From: Saccharothrix sp. NRRL B-16348
Lineage (GTDB): Bacteria; Actinomycetota; Actinomycetes; Mycobacteriales; Pseudonocardiaceae
Direction of reading: 5' to 3'
NCBI RefSeq assembly: GCF_001280085.1
Contig: NZ_LGED01000057.1
Coordinates: 62,001-126,000 of the forward strand
Length of the DNA stretch: 64,000 nucleotides
Position 1 is the stretch's first letter. Each line of letters starts with the position of its first letter. Below the pieces are notes generated by a model, which did no database searches, was not told the DNA's origin, and saw only the letters and a list, made by a program, of their open reading frames with translations. Shown in pieces: positions 53,409-62,433 of the stretch. Position numbers and translations under genes: made by a program.

Positions 53409-54182
53409 GTGGGTCGCGCACTCCAGAAGTCACCAGCGCCGCGCCGCCTGGCCGTCGTGGCCGCCCTGGCGACCGGCCTCGGCTTGGCCGCCGCAGGTTG
53501 CAGCGCAGGTCAGGTCACGCAGACGGACACCCAGGTGGCCGTCGTCAACGGGGCCAACGGGCAGGTGGGAGACATCGCCGTCCGTGACGCGCAGTTCCTG
53601 TTCCCGGTCGCGCACGGCTCCTACGAAGAGGGCGACGACGCGCCGATCGTGGTCGTGATCGCCAACAACGGCACCGGTGTGGACAAGCTGCTGGGTGTGA
53701 CCAGCGAGTTCTCCGCGCCGGCCGAGATCACCGGTGACACGCGGTTGGAGCCGTCGTCGGCGGTTGTCGGCGAAGCGGAGCAGGGCGACACGGGGAGCCA
53801 CGCGACGACGACGACCAAGTCGGCGGCGTCGTCCTCGCCGTCGGACTCGCACGGGTCCTCGGACTCGCACGCGTCGACCACGACCGCGACGACCACCACG
53901 CCATCTGGTTCGGTGACGACGACTACTACGACGGGTACGGCGACGTCGGGTAGCGGCACGTCGGTGTCGGGCCCGCCGACGACGGGGACGAAGTTGCCGT
54001 CGTCCGCGGATCCGACGGAGCCCGGTGTGGTGAAGATCGTGTTGAAGGGGTTGAAGAAGCCGCTCCGGCCGGGTGAGACGATCCGGGTCACGTTCCTGTT
54101 CGAGCAGGCCGGTGAAGTGACGCTGGAGCTGCCGATCGGCGCCACTCCGGAGCCGAGGCAGGACGCTCCTTCGGAGCACTGA
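53409..54182 (+). CDS. LpqE-like secreted lipoprotein with Ser/Thr-rich insert
   Basis: A 257-residue lipoprotein: signal peptide with lipobox AAGC (Cys31), then a beta-rich domain (IAVRDAQFLFPVAHGSYEEG, PIVVVIANNGTGVDKLLG), a long Ser/Thr/Gly-rich low-complexity insert (about 125-205) and a closing strand set (KPLRPGETIRVTFLFEQAGEVTLELP). Location next to carD and radA matches mycobacterial LpqE. The fold resembles copper-chaperone-like PCuAC domains, but no metal ligands stand out. Function unknown. Confidence 0.85.
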   Translation: MGRALQKSPAPRRLAVVAALATGLGLAAAGCSAGQVTQTDTQVAVVNGANGQVGDIAVRDAQFLFPVAHGSYEEGDDAPIVVVIANNGTGVDKLLGVTSEFSAPAEITGDTRLEPSSAVVGEAEQGDTGSHATTTTKSAASSSPSDSHGSSDSHASTTTATTTTPSGSVTTTTTTGTATSGSGTSVSGPPTTGTKLPSSADPTEPGVVKIVLKGLKKPLRPGETIRVTFLFEQAGEVTLELPIGATPEPRQDAPSEH

Positions 54183-54303
54183 GAGCATCCGGCACCGCAA
54201 GCTGCGCAGAGGTCCCCGCCCAGGTTTGGGTGGGGACCTTTGTCGTGGAGGCGTGTCGTCGGGGGTCGGCGGTGTTGTCGGAGGTGGCGGATAGCCTCCG
54301 GGT

Positions 54304-55668
54304 GTGGCGAAGACAGCACGGGTGGCCAGGGCGACGTACCGGTGCGCGGAGTGCGGGCACGAGGTGGCCAAGTGGGTCGGGCGGTGCCCGGAGTGCCAGG
54401 CCTGGGGGACGGTGGAGGAGCGGGGGGTGTCGGCGGCTCCGCGGTTCCTCGCGGGGGCGCCCAGCAGTGAGGCGCGGCCCATCGGGCAGGTCGACATCGA
54501 GTCCGCCCGGGCGGTGTCGACCGGTGTGCTGGAGCTCGACCGGGTGCTCGGTGGTGGGCTCGTGCCGGGTGCGGTGGTGTTGTTGGCGGGGGAGCCGGGG
54601 GTCGGGAAGTCGACGCTGTTGCTCGAGGTGGCGCACCAGTGGGCGTTGTCGGTCGGTCGTTGCCTTTACGTCACCGGTGAGGAGTCGGCGGGGCAGGTGC
54701 GGTTGCGGGCGGATCGGACCGGGAACCTCCACGACGAGATCTACCTGGCGGCCGAGAGCGACATCTCGGCGGTTCTCGGGCAGGTGGACGTGGTCAAGCC
54801 GAGCATGTTGATCGTGGACTCCGTGCAGACCATGTCCTCGCCGGCGGTGGACGGTGCGCCTGGTGGGGTCAGCCAAGTCCGGGCCGTGACCGGTGGGTTG
54901 ATCGCGGTCGCCAAGGAACGTGGGCTGCCGGTGGTGCTGGTCGGGCACGTGACGAAGGACGGCTCGGTGGCCGGGCCGCGCGTGTTGGAGCACTTGGTGG
55001 ACGTGGTGCTGCAGTTCGAGGGGGACAGGCACTCGTCGTTGCGGCTGCTGCGGGGGGTGAAGAACCGGTTCGGGCCGGCGGACGAGGTCGGTTGCTTCGA
55101 GTTGCGCGACGACGGCATCGCGGGGGTGCCCGATCCGTCCGGTCTGTTCCTGCACCGTCGGGACCAGGCGGTGTCGGGTACCGCGGTCACGGTGGTGGTG
55201 GAGGGCAAGCGGCCCATGTTGGGTGAGGTGCAGGCGCTGGTGACGCCGACCGCGCTGCCCGCGCCGCGGCGTGCGGTGAGCGGGCTCGACTCGGCACGGC
55301 TCGCCATGGTCCTCGCGGTGCTGGAGAAGCGCGGTCGGGTCGGGTTGGGGAACAAGGACGTCTTCACCGCCACCGTCGGCGGCATGAGGCTCGTCGAGCC
55401 CGCGGTGGATTTGGCGGTGGCGTTGGCGGTCGCGTCGGCGGCCACCGACCTGCCCCTGCCGCACGACCTGGTGGTGGTCGGTGAGGTGGGGCTGTCGGGG
55501 GAGTTGCGCCGCGTCAACGGGGTCGGCCGCCGGCTCACCGAGGCTGCCCGGCTCGGCTTCACCAAGGCGCTCGTGCCGCCGGACGCCGGTCCGCTGCCCC
55601 AGGGCACGCGGGCGCTCGTGGCGAACGACCTGCACGAGGCGCTGAACCTGCTCAACCTGCGGAAATAG
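54304..55668 (+). CDS. radA: DNA repair protein RadA
   Basis: A 454-residue RadA (Sms) protein that aids branch migration in homologous recombination. An N-terminal zinc finger ([20 protein letters not shown]) precedes a RecA-like ATPase with Walker [10 protein letters not shown], Walker [11 protein letters not shown] and the RadA-specific [16 protein letters not shown] motif. The C-terminal Lon-like domain is complete. It is followed by a terminator; disA, its usual neighbour in actinobacteria, is absent. Confidence 0.95.
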   Translation: MAKTARVARATYRCAECGHEVAKWVGRCPECQAWGTVEERGVSAAPRFLAGAPSSEARPIGQVDIESARAVSTGVLELDRVLGGGLVPGAVVLLAGEPGVGKSTLLLEVAHQWALSVGRCLYVTGEESAGQVRLRADRTGNLHDEIYLAAESDISAVLGQVDVVKPSMLIVDSVQTMSSPAVDGAPGGVSQVRAVTGGLIAVAKERGLPVVLVGHVTKDGSVAGPRVLEHLVDVVLQFEGDRHSSLRLLRGVKNRFGPADEVGCFELRDDGIAGVPDPSGLFLHRRDQAVSGTAVTVVVEGKRPMLGEVQALVTPTALPAPRRAVSGLDSARLAMVLAVLEKRGRVGLGNKDVFTATVGGMRLVEPAVDLAVALAVASAATDLPLPHDLVVVGEVGLSGELRRVNGVGRRLTEAARLGFTKALVPPDAGPLPQGTRALVANDLHEALNLLNLRK

Positions 55669-55671
55669 CGA

Positions 55672-55698
55672 ACGGCGCCCCCGAGGTGGGGGCGCCGT
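55672..55698. terminator. Terminator hairpin between radA and the OtsB-GH15 gene
   Basis: ACGGCGCCCCC (55672-55682) pairs perfectly with GGGGGCGCCGT (55688-55698) over a 5-nt loop. It starts 3 nt after the radA stop and lies before the convergent gene's end at 55712, so it may serve both. Confidence 0.8.
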
Positions 55699-55711
55699 CC
55701 GGTGAGCACGC

Positions 55712-58246
55712 CTACTTGCCGGCGGCCAGCAGCTGGGCGCAGCGGATCAGGCCCAGGTGGCTGTACGCCTGCGGGTGGTTGCCCAGGGAACGCTCCGCGA
55801 TCGGGTCGTACTCCTCGGGCAGCAGACCGGTCGGCCCGGCCGCGTCCACCATCTGCGCGAACAGCTCCTCGGCCTCGGTGCGCCGTCCGGTGAGCAGGTA
55901 GGCCTCGATCATCCACGCCGCGCACAGGTGGAAGCCGCCCTCGTCGCCCGGCAGGCCGTCGTCACGCCGGTACCGGTACACCGTGGAACCCGACCGAAGC
56001 TCGGCCTCGATCGCGGTCACGGTGGCCTGGAACCGGTCGTCGGTCGGGTCGATCAACCCCGACAGCCCGACGTGCAGCGACGCCGCGTCCAGGTCGTCGC
56101 CGTCGTACGCGGTGGTGAAGGACTGCGCTTCCTCGCTCCACCCGTGCTTGAGCACGTCGTTGGAGATGGTGTCGCGCAGCACCGGCCACGACGGGTCGAT
56201 CTCGCGCCCGTACGCCTCGGCCAGCTTCACCGCCCGGTCCAACGTCACCCAGCACATGACCTTGGAGTACACGTGGTGGCGCGGCGCGTGCCGCTCCTCC
56301 CAGATGCCGTGGTCGGGCTCGTGCCAGCGGCGGGCGACCGCCTCGGCCATCGCCTGGACCATCGTCCAGTCCTTGTCGGTCAGCGAGCCGCGCGCGGCGG
56401 CCAGCTGCACGACCAGGTCCACCACGGGACCGAACACGTCCAGCTGCACCTGCTGGTTGGCGAGGTTGCCCACGCGCACCGGCCGCGACCCGGCGTACCC
56501 GGGCAGCGTGTCGATGACCGCCTCCGCGCCGAGCATGGTGCCCTGCAACGTGTACAGCGGGTGCAGCCGCTCCGGGCCGGGCAGGGTCGACAGCACCCCG
56601 TGCACCCACCCCAGGAACGCCTCCGCCTCGCCGAGCGACCCGACCGACACCAGCGCCTGTGCGGTCAGCGCCGCGTCACGCAGCCAGCAGTACCGGTAGT
56701 CCCAGTTCCGGATGCCGCCGAGTTCCTCGGGCAGCGAGGTGGTGGCGGCGGCCATGATCGCGCCGGTGTCGTGGTGCACCAGGCCCTTCAAGGTCAACGC
56801 CGAGCGCAGCACCAGGTCCGACTCGACCTGCGGCAGCCTCAGCGTCGCCGCCCAGTCCGACCAGAACGCGCCCGCCCGCGCCCGCCGCTCCGGCTCGCCG
56901 AGCGTGGCCTCGGACAGGTCGTCCGTGCCGCAGCGCAGTTCGAGCAGGATCGGCGCGCCCTCGCGGGGACGCACGACGGCCGTCGCGGTCTCCTGGATGC
57001 CGTCGGACGTGATCTGCCAGTCGACGCCCGGCGAGCGCAGCACCATCGGGTCCGAGGTGCCGACGACCCGCAGGCCGTCGCGCTCGCGCAGCAGCCGCAC
57101 CGGCACCTGGCCGAACTCCGGCCGCGGCGCGAACGTGATCACCGCGTTGGTCGAGCCGGAGACGCGCCGCACCAGGTCGGTGCGGTGCGAGGCCAGGTCG
57201 TGGTCCAGGTAGTCGGTGACGAGGAGCCGGGACCACCGCGTCTCCACGATCATGGTGCCCGGCACGTACCGCTGGCCCAGGGGCAGCGAGCCGTGCTCCG
57301 GCTTGATCGAGAAGTGGCCCGCGGCGGGCCCGCCGAGCAGGTCGGCGAACACCGCCGCCGAGTCCGGCTCCGGGTGGCACAGCCAGTTCAGCCGCGCGTC
57401 GGGGGTCAGCAGCGCGACCGACCGCTCGTTGGCGAGCATGGTCAGCCGCTCGATCGGCACGGCCTGGTCGCCGTGCAGCCACGCCCGCCGTTCTTCCAGC
57501 AGGAACGCCAGCACGGTGGCCACGTCGACGCTGTCGCCGACGTAGTACTCGGCCAGCGACTCGCCCTCGCCGACCTTGATGCCGACGTCGGGCCCGCTCA
57601 GCCGGGCAAACGCTTTCTCGTCGGTCACGTCGTCACCGACGAACACGGCCGCGGTCGCCGACGCGCGGTGCCGCAGGACGTCCAGGGCGTGGCCCTTGTC
57701 CGTCTGCACCACGGCCAGCTCGATCACGGCCTTGCCCTCGGTGACCTGCACGCCGTCCCAGGTGGCCGGGCCGGTGCGCACGGCGTGGAGAACCCGCTCC
57801 CCCACGGCGGGATCGGCACGGCGGACGTGCACCGCGATGCTCGCGGGTTTCACTTCGAGGCCGACGCCTTCGTGGCCGGCGACGACCCCTTCCAGTTCTG
57901 TTTCCAGGCGACGGTGCAGTTGCTTCGCGTCAGCGTCCAGCGCGTGCACGAAACCGACGTCGAACTCGGATCCGTGCGAACCCACCAGGTGCACCTCGGA
58001 CGGCAGGCGCGACAGCGTCGCCAGGTCGCGCAGTGCGCGCCCGGAGATCACCGCGGCCGTCGTCTCGTGCAGACCGGCCAGGGAGCGCAACGCGCCCACC
58101 GACTCGGGCAGCGGGCGGGCGTCCTCTGGGTTGGCCACGATCGGAGCCAATGTCCCGTCGTAGTCGCAGGCGACCAGCAGGCGCGGTGTGCGTGCCAACT
58201 GCACGATCGCACGACGAAGTTCGGCGGGGAGGGCCTCGGCGGTCAA
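55712..58246 (-). CDS. OtsB (trehalose-6-phosphatase) fused to a GH15 glycoside hydrolase
   Basis: An 844-residue two-domain protein. Residues about 1-255 form a HAD-type trehalose-6-phosphate phosphatase (VACDYDGTLAP with nucleophile Asp28, VISGRALRDLATL, VFVGDDVTDEKAF). Residues about 265-844 form a GH15 domain (IRNWDYRYCWLRDAALTAQA, YSKVMCWVTLDRAV, GLLPEEYDPI and NHPQAYSHLGLIR). In actinobacteria GH15 enzymes are often trehalases, so one polypeptide may both make and hydrolyse trehalose. The otsA gene is 71 nt upstream in the same operon. Mycobacterial OtsB1 is also a fusion, but with a GH65-like domain. Confidence 0.9.
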   Translation of the reverse strand: MTAEALPAELRRAIVQLARTPRLLVACDYDGTLAPIVANPEDARPLPESVGALRSLAGLHETTAAVISGRALRDLATLSRLPSEVHLVGSHGSEFDVGFVHALDADAKQLHRRLETELEGVVAGHEGVGLEVKPASIAVHVRRADPAVGERVLHAVRTGPATWDGVQVTEGKAVIELAVVQTDKGHALDVLRHRASATAAVFVGDDVTDEKAFARLSGPDVGIKVGEGESLAEYYVGDSVDVATVLAFLLEERRAWLHGDQAVPIERLTMLANERSVALLTPDARLNWLCHPEPDSAAVFADLLGGPAAGHFSIKPEHGSLPLGQRYVPGTMIVETRWSRLLVTDYLDHDLASHRTDLVRRVSGSTNAVITFAPRPEFGQVPVRLLRERDGLRVVGTSDPMVLRSPGVDWQITSDGIQETATAVVRPREGAPILLELRCGTDDLSEATLGEPERRARAGAFWSDWAATLRLPQVESDLVLRSALTLKGLVHHDTGAIMAAATTSLPEELGGIRNWDYRYCWLRDAALTAQALVSVGSLGEAEAFLGWVHGVLSTLPGPERLHPLYTLQGTMLGAEAVIDTLPGYAGSRPVRVGNLANQQVQLDVFGPVVDLVVQLAAARGSLTDKDWTMVQAMAEAVARRWHEPDHGIWEERHAPRHHVYSKVMCWVTLDRAVKLAEAYGREIDPSWPVLRDTISNDVLKHGWSEEAQSFTTAYDGDDLDAASLHVGLSGLIDPTDDRFQATVTAIEAELRSGSTVYRYRRDDGLPGDEGGFHLCAAWMIEAYLLTGRRTEAEELFAQMVDAAGPTGLLPEEYDPIAERSLGNHPQAYSHLGLIRCAQLLAAGK

Positions 58247-58317
58247 CGCCCCTCCTCAATGCTCGGTGGGACAAGGTCGGTAACTGTGATCTGATTACAG
58301 CGGCGGTCTGAACTGAT

Positions 58318-59754
58318 TCAGATCGTGGACTGCGTGCCCAAGGCATCAAGAAACGATCGAGCCCAGCGGTCGACGTCGTGCGTGAGGACTTGGCGGCGCA
58401 GCGCGCGCATCCTACGGCGGCCTTCGGCCGGATCCAGCGTGAGGGCGGCTTCCAACGCGTTCTTCACGCCGTCCAGGTCGTGCGGGTTGACGAGGAACGC
58501 GCTCGTGAGTTCGGCCGCCGCGCCGGCGAATTCGGAGAGCACCAGCGCGCCGCCGAGGTCGTAGCGCGTGGCGACGTACTCCTTGCAGACCAGGTTCATC
58601 CCGTCGCGCACCGGGGTCACCACCATGACGTCGGCGGCGGTCATGAACGCGGTCAGCTCACGCCGGTTGACCGATTGGTGCAGGTAGTGGACCACGGGGT
58701 GGCCCACGGTGGAGAACTCGCCGTTGATCCGGCCGACGGCCTGCTCGATCTCGCCGCGCATCTGCTTGTAGTGCTCGACGCGTTCGCGGCTGGGCGTGGC
58801 GAGCTGCACCATGGTCACCTCGCCGGGGTTCACGCGGCCGTCGGCGAGGAGTTCGTGCAGGGCGCGCAGGCGCACGTCGATGCCCTTGGTGTAGTCGAGG
58901 CGGTCCACACCGAGCAGGATCTTCTTCGGGTTCCCGAGGTCTTCGCGAATTTGTTTCGCGTGTTTTTGGACTTCTTTGTCCCGCGCGAGCGCGTCGAGAC
59001 CCGCCGAGTCGATAGAGATCGGGAATGCGCCGACCCGAACCGTGCGGTCCCCGACCTGGACGACACCGGGCCTCGTGCGCACGCCGACCGCGCCGCGGCT
59101 CGGCTCCAGGCCGACCAGGCGGCGGGCCAGCCAGAGGAAGTTCTGCGCGCCGCCGGGCCGGTGGAAGCCGACCAGGTCCGCGCCGAGCAGCCCGCGGATG
59201 ATCTCCGTGCGCCACGGCAGCTGCATGAACAGCTCCACCGGCGGGAACGGGATGTGCAGGAAGAAGCCGATGCGCAGGTCCGGGCGCAGCTCGCGCAGCA
59301 TGGCCGGCACGAGTTGGAGCTGGTAGTCCTGCACCCAGACCGTGGCGCCCTGGGCGGCGACCTTCGCGGTCACGTCCGCGAACCGCTGGTTGACCCGCAC
59401 GTAGGCGTTCCACCAGCGCCGGTGGAACGCGGGCGGCGCGACGACGTCGTGGTAGAGCGGCCACAGCGTGCCGTTGGAGAAGCCCTCGTAGTAGTCGGCG
59501 ACCTCGCTGGCGCTCAACGCGACGGGGTGCAGCTGGAGGCCGTCCTCCTCGAACGCGTCCACCTCGGCGTCCGCGATGCCGGGCCAGCCGACCCAGGCGC
59601 CGCTGTGCGTGCGCAGGAACGGCTCCAGGGCGGTGACCAGGCCACCGGGGCTGTGCTTCCAGCGTTGCGTGCCATCGGGCAGGCGCTCCAGGTCAACCGG
59701 GAGGCGGTTGGCCACGACCAGGAAATCCGCGCCGTTCTCGCCAATGCTGCTCAC
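58318..59754 (-). CDS. otsA: Alpha,alpha-trehalose-phosphate synthase (UDP-forming)
   Basis: A 478-residue GT20 glycosyltransferase that makes trehalose-6-phosphate from a nucleotide-glucose and glucose-6-phosphate. Motifs are [71 protein letters not shown] and [15 protein letters not shown]. It precedes the OtsB-GH15 fusion gene on the same strand, which supports trehalose metabolism as the shared job. Confidence 0.95.
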   Translation of the reverse strand: MSSIGENGADFLVVANRLPVDLERLPDGTQRWKHSPGGLVTALEPFLRTHSGAWVGWPGIADAEVDAFEEDGLQLHPVALSASEVADYYEGFSNGTLWPLYHDVVAPPAFHRRWWNAYVRVNQRFADVTAKVAAQGATVWVQDYQLQLVPAMLRELRPDLRIGFFLHIPFPPVELFMQLPWRTEIIRGLLGADLVGFHRPGGAQNFLWLARRLVGLEPSRGAVGVRTRPGVVQVGDRTVRVGAFPISIDSAGLDALARDKEVQKHAKQIREDLGNPKKILLGVDRLDYTKGIDVRLRALHELLADGRVNPGEVTMVQLATPSRERVEHYKQMRGEIEQAVGRINGEFSTVGHPVVHYLHQSVNRRELTAFMTAADVMVVTPVRDGMNLVCKEYVATRYDLGGALVLSEFAGAAAELTSAFLVNPHDLDGVKNALEAALTLDPAEGRRRMRALRRQVLTHDVDRWARSFLDALGTQSTI

Positions 59755-59909
59755 CGGGTAGCGCCTCCTAAGGGATTCGTCTCGCCCACCGTCGAGGTTA
59801 GTGGGAACGCGCAGGTTGGATGCCCTGTCGTCACACCCGTCACACTGTGTTGACTTGACGAAAGCCCGTCAGGTGGGCGATCTCACGTGGAAACGCTGTG
59901 TTCAGGCGC

Positions 59910-61256
59910 TCAACGCCGGGAACGGGCCGCCAGCCGGCCCAGCCCGGTGCGCACGGGGCGACCCAGATATTCACCCAGGACGACGCCGCTCGCCAGCGCG
60001 AGGGCCGTGCCCGCCGCCAGCACGAGCGTCGACAAGCCGGCCGCGTCGCCTTCGGCGGTCAGCTGGTAGAGGCCCCGGTACGTGGTCCAGCCGGGCAGCA
60101 GCGGCACCATGCCTGCCACCGCCACGAGCAGCGGCGGCGTGCCCAGCCGGCGGGAGAGGATCTTGCCGAGGAAGCCCACCGCGGTGGCCGCGACGACCGC
60201 GGACGTGATGGCGTTCGTGCCGGTGAGGACGAGCAGGCCGTAGCTGGCCGTGCCCACCGCGCCCGCGACGGCGGCCATCGGCAGCGCCCGGACCGGCGCG
60301 TAGCTGGCCAGGGCGAAGAACGCGGACGTGGCCGCGCCCGCCGCGAACTGCGTCGGCACCTCCGAGATCAGCGGCGGCAGCGGGTCGGCGATGCTCGTCT
60401 GCACGCCGAACTGCACGCCCGCGCGCAGGGTGAGCGTGATGCCCGCGATGAGGCCCGCGGTGAGCAGCCCGATCTCCACCGTGCGGCCGGCGGCGGTGAC
60501 GTGGTAGCCGGTGATGGCGTCCTGCACGGTGCCGACCAGCGACAGCCCGGACAGCAGCACCACGATCCCGGTCGCGATCAACAACGACGGCCGCACGGCC
60601 GGCAGCAGGTCCGTCGCGTACATCGCCACCGCCACCGACGTGGCCAGGGCCCCGCCGACCACCTGCTGGAAGAAGAACGGCAGCGCGCGCCGGTTGAGGA
60701 CCCGCCCCACCCGGTCGATCAACGCCGTGACCACCGCCGCCGTCGCCGCGAGCAACGGCCCACCGCCGACCAGGAACGCCACCGCGGCCGCCATGCCCGC
60801 CCACGCCACCGTGGCCACCCAACGGGGGTACGGGTGGTCGGCCCGGCTGATCCGGTCGATCTCGGCGGACGCGTCCGCGGCCGTGACGCCGTCGGAGGTG
60901 ATCCGCCGGATCAGGTCCTCCACGGCGGCGAGCCTGCTGTAGTCGACGCTGCGACCGCGCACCACGCGCATGGCCGTCACGGGCGCGGCCTCCGTGCCGC
61001 GGTGGCACGAGACGGTGATCGACGTGTAGATCACGTCCACCTCGGTGTTCGGCAGGCCGTACGCGGTCGTGACCGCCAGGATCGTGGCCGTCACGTCGGC
61101 CACCCCCGCGCCGCCCGCCATCTGAGCCTCGCCGACGCGCAGCGCCAGGTCGAGCACCAGGTGGACGGTCGAGTCGTCCGGAAGGGACGGACCTTCGACC
61201 GGTCGTGCCTGCTCGGTGTGCTGGAACCGCCGGCGCCACAGCCGCACCCGCGTCAC
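59910..61256 (-). CDS. thrE: Threonine/serine exporter (ThrE family)
   Basis: A 448-residue membrane protein of the ThrE family. The N-terminal half contains a cytoplasmic amphipathic region with GEAQMAGGAGVADVTATILA and later GLPNTEVDVIYTSITVSCHRG, typical of the ThrP domain. About ten transmembrane segments follow (about 145-435), ending in a basic tail. In Corynebacterium ThrE exports threonine and serine; the actual substrate here is unknown. It is a single gene. Confidence 0.9.
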   Translation of the reverse strand: MTRVRLWRRRFQHTEQARPVEGPSLPDDSTVHLVLDLALRVGEAQMAGGAGVADVTATILAVTTAYGLPNTEVDVIYTSITVSCHRGTEAAPVTAMRVVRGRSVDYSRLAAVEDLIRRITSDGVTAADASAEIDRISRADHPYPRWVATVAWAGMAAAVAFLVGGGPLLAATAAVVTALIDRVGRVLNRRALPFFFQQVVGGALATSVAVAMYATDLLPAVRPSLLIATGIVVLLSGLSLVGTVQDAITGYHVTAAGRTVEIGLLTAGLIAGITLTLRAGVQFGVQTSIADPLPPLISEVPTQFAAGAATSAFFALASYAPVRALPMAAVAGAVGTASYGLLVLTGTNAITSAVVAATAVGFLGKILSRRLGTPPLLVAVAGMVPLLPGWTTYRGLYQLTAEGDAAGLSTLVLAAGTALALASGVVLGEYLGRPVRTGLGRLAARSRR

Positions 61257-61527
61257 CTCCTCGCTCGCCTGACCGCCACGCCCGACCGTGTCACATTCGA
61301 GGCTGTGTCATGCGCCACCCCTGGACGGGGTACCTGGACCAGGTGAGTCGATCACTGTGCGTTCAATACTGTTGATAGCGCTGGCCAGCGGTTTTGCGGG
61401 TCGCCAGGGCCACCCGGACGGTACCCGCGACCTCCGGATGGACCAACGCGGGCCCACCGTGAGCAGACCGTTCGCCGCAGGTAGCACCCCCTGCGGGCGC
61501 TTACGATGTTCCCGGCCTCCGGGCCAC

Positions 61528-61600
61528 GCCGGTGTAGCTCAATTGGCAGAGCACTCGCCTTGTAAGCGAAAGGTTGCGGGTTCAAGTCCCGCCACCGGCT
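61528..61600 (+). tRNA. tRNA-Thr (anticodon TGT)
   Basis: The 73-nt cloverleaf is complete: acceptor GCCGGTG pairs with CACCGGC, the D arm contains GCTC and GAGC, the anticodon loop CTTGTAA gives TGT, and the T arm is GCGGG-TTCAAGT-CCCGC. One C-A mismatch closes the anticodon stem. Discriminator base T; the CCA end is not encoded. It reads ACA codons (and others by wobble). Confidence 0.95.
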
Positions 61601-61607
61601 CGGCACG

Positions 61608-61651
61608 ACTGCCCGCCTGTCTGGGAAAACCCTGGTCAGGCGGGCAGTTTC
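61608..61651 (+). terminator. Terminator after tRNA-Thr
   Basis: ACTGCCCGCCTG (61608-61619) pairs perfectly with CAGGCGGGCAGT (61637-61648) across a 17-nt loop that itself contains a CTGGG/CCTGG pairing. A short TT follows. It begins 8 nt after the tRNA. Confidence 0.8.
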
Positions 61652-62045
61652 ATGATCATAGCGGGTCCGGGGGTCGTGCTCGGCCCGCCGGTCTGCGGGT
61701 GGGGTCTCGGCGCGGTGGGTGGCCGATGGCCGGCGCTGCGGCGTTCCGCGCGGTTCCGTGAGGGCTGCAATCTGTCCAGAGTACTTCCGTCGCAGCTGCG
61801 CTGCCATTTATTCCGATGGCGACCGGTGAAGGGTCGGAGTGGTGTCCCGCCGACAGGACGGTGAAGTGGTGTGGCTGGACGGCGGGCGGTGTGCGATGTA
61901 TTCCGCAGCGCTTTGAGCTGGGGTTACGGCCGCACAGATGAGGTGGAAGTGATTCGGGTCACTTTGATTTAATTGACAGTGTCGGGTGTGTCGGTACTTT
62001 GTCGAATGCAGGTTGATTCAGTGAGATGAACCCATAGGGGGAATT
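61652..62045. other. Gene-free region with promoter of the small secreted protein gene
   Basis: This 394-nt stretch contains no convincing frame. Its last 120 nt are AT-richer and carry the promoter at 61973. No known riboswitch motif, such as the c-di-AMP type often found before cell-wall genes, is recognisable. Confidence 0.5.
61973..62000 (+). promoter_or_regulatory. Sigma-A-like promoter of the small secreted protein
   Basis: TTGACA at 61973-61978 and TACTTT at 61995-62000 are spaced by 16 nt, about 46 nt upstream of GTG 62046. The AT-rich segment around it supports a genuine housekeeping promoter. Confidence 0.5.
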
Positions 62046-62333
62046 GTGGGGAACAAGGTCAAGTCCAAGTCGTGGGCGGGCATGGGGCTGCTCGTCGCCG
62101 CGCTCTTCGCGTCTCCATTCACCGCGCAGGCGAGCGCGACCCCGGCTTCGGGGGAGTTCCAGGCGCTCGCGTGGCGGACCGTCGGCGACCCCTACCCGAA
62201 CACCGACCAGGGTCGTCGTCACTGCGACATCGACGGCGCCATCCTCATGCAAGAGGGCAACGTCAACGCCGTCCAGTGCCTGGTCGACGGTGAGACGGGC
62301 GACCGGATCTGGCTCTGGGCCGACTTCAAGTGA
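62046..62333 (+). CDS. Small secreted protein, unknown function
   Basis: A 95-residue precursor. A basic N-terminus (NKVKSKSW) and hydrophobic core (GMGLLVAALFASPFTAQASA) form a Sec signal peptide with a likely cleavage after ASA (about residue 31), leaving a mature ~64-residue protein. It has two cysteines (RRHCDIDGAI and NAVQCLVDG) that could form one disulfide, and many aromatic residues at the end (RIWLWADF). GGGGG precedes GTG 62046. No known domain is recognised. The stop codon lies in a 15-bp direct duplication (62328-62342 and 62345-62359). Confidence 0.75.
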   Translation: MGNKVKSKSWAGMGLLVAALFASPFTAQASATPASGEFQALAWRTVGDPYPNTDQGRRHCDIDGAILMQEGNVNAVQCLVDGETGDRIWLWADFK

Positions 62334-62385
62334 TCCGGCTCGCGAAGTGATCCGGCTCGAGGCCTAGCCGGACTGCCGGAGCACG

Positions 62386-62420
62386 GTCGCGGCCCGTGCC
62401 CGGCAGGCACGGGCCGCGAC
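62386..62420. terminator. Bidirectional terminator hairpin
   Basis: A perfect 15-bp stem pairs 62386-62400 with 62406-62420 over a 5-nt loop (core GCGGCCCGTGCC). It sits between the rightward small secreted gene and the leftward VWA gene. Confidence 0.8.
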
Positions 62421-62433
62421 TCGCGTGCGTCCC

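Noticed and set aside
55712..58246. Glucoamylase (starch-degrading) as the main function of the OtsB-GH15 gene
   Set aside because: The OtsB domain and adjacent otsA point to trehalose. There is no signal peptide or starch-binding domain, although a broader substrate range cannot be excluded.
61652..62045. c-di-AMP (ydaO-type) riboswitch before the secreted protein gene
   Set aside because: The conserved core words of that riboswitch are not present; only a simple promoter and AT-rich stretch are seen.
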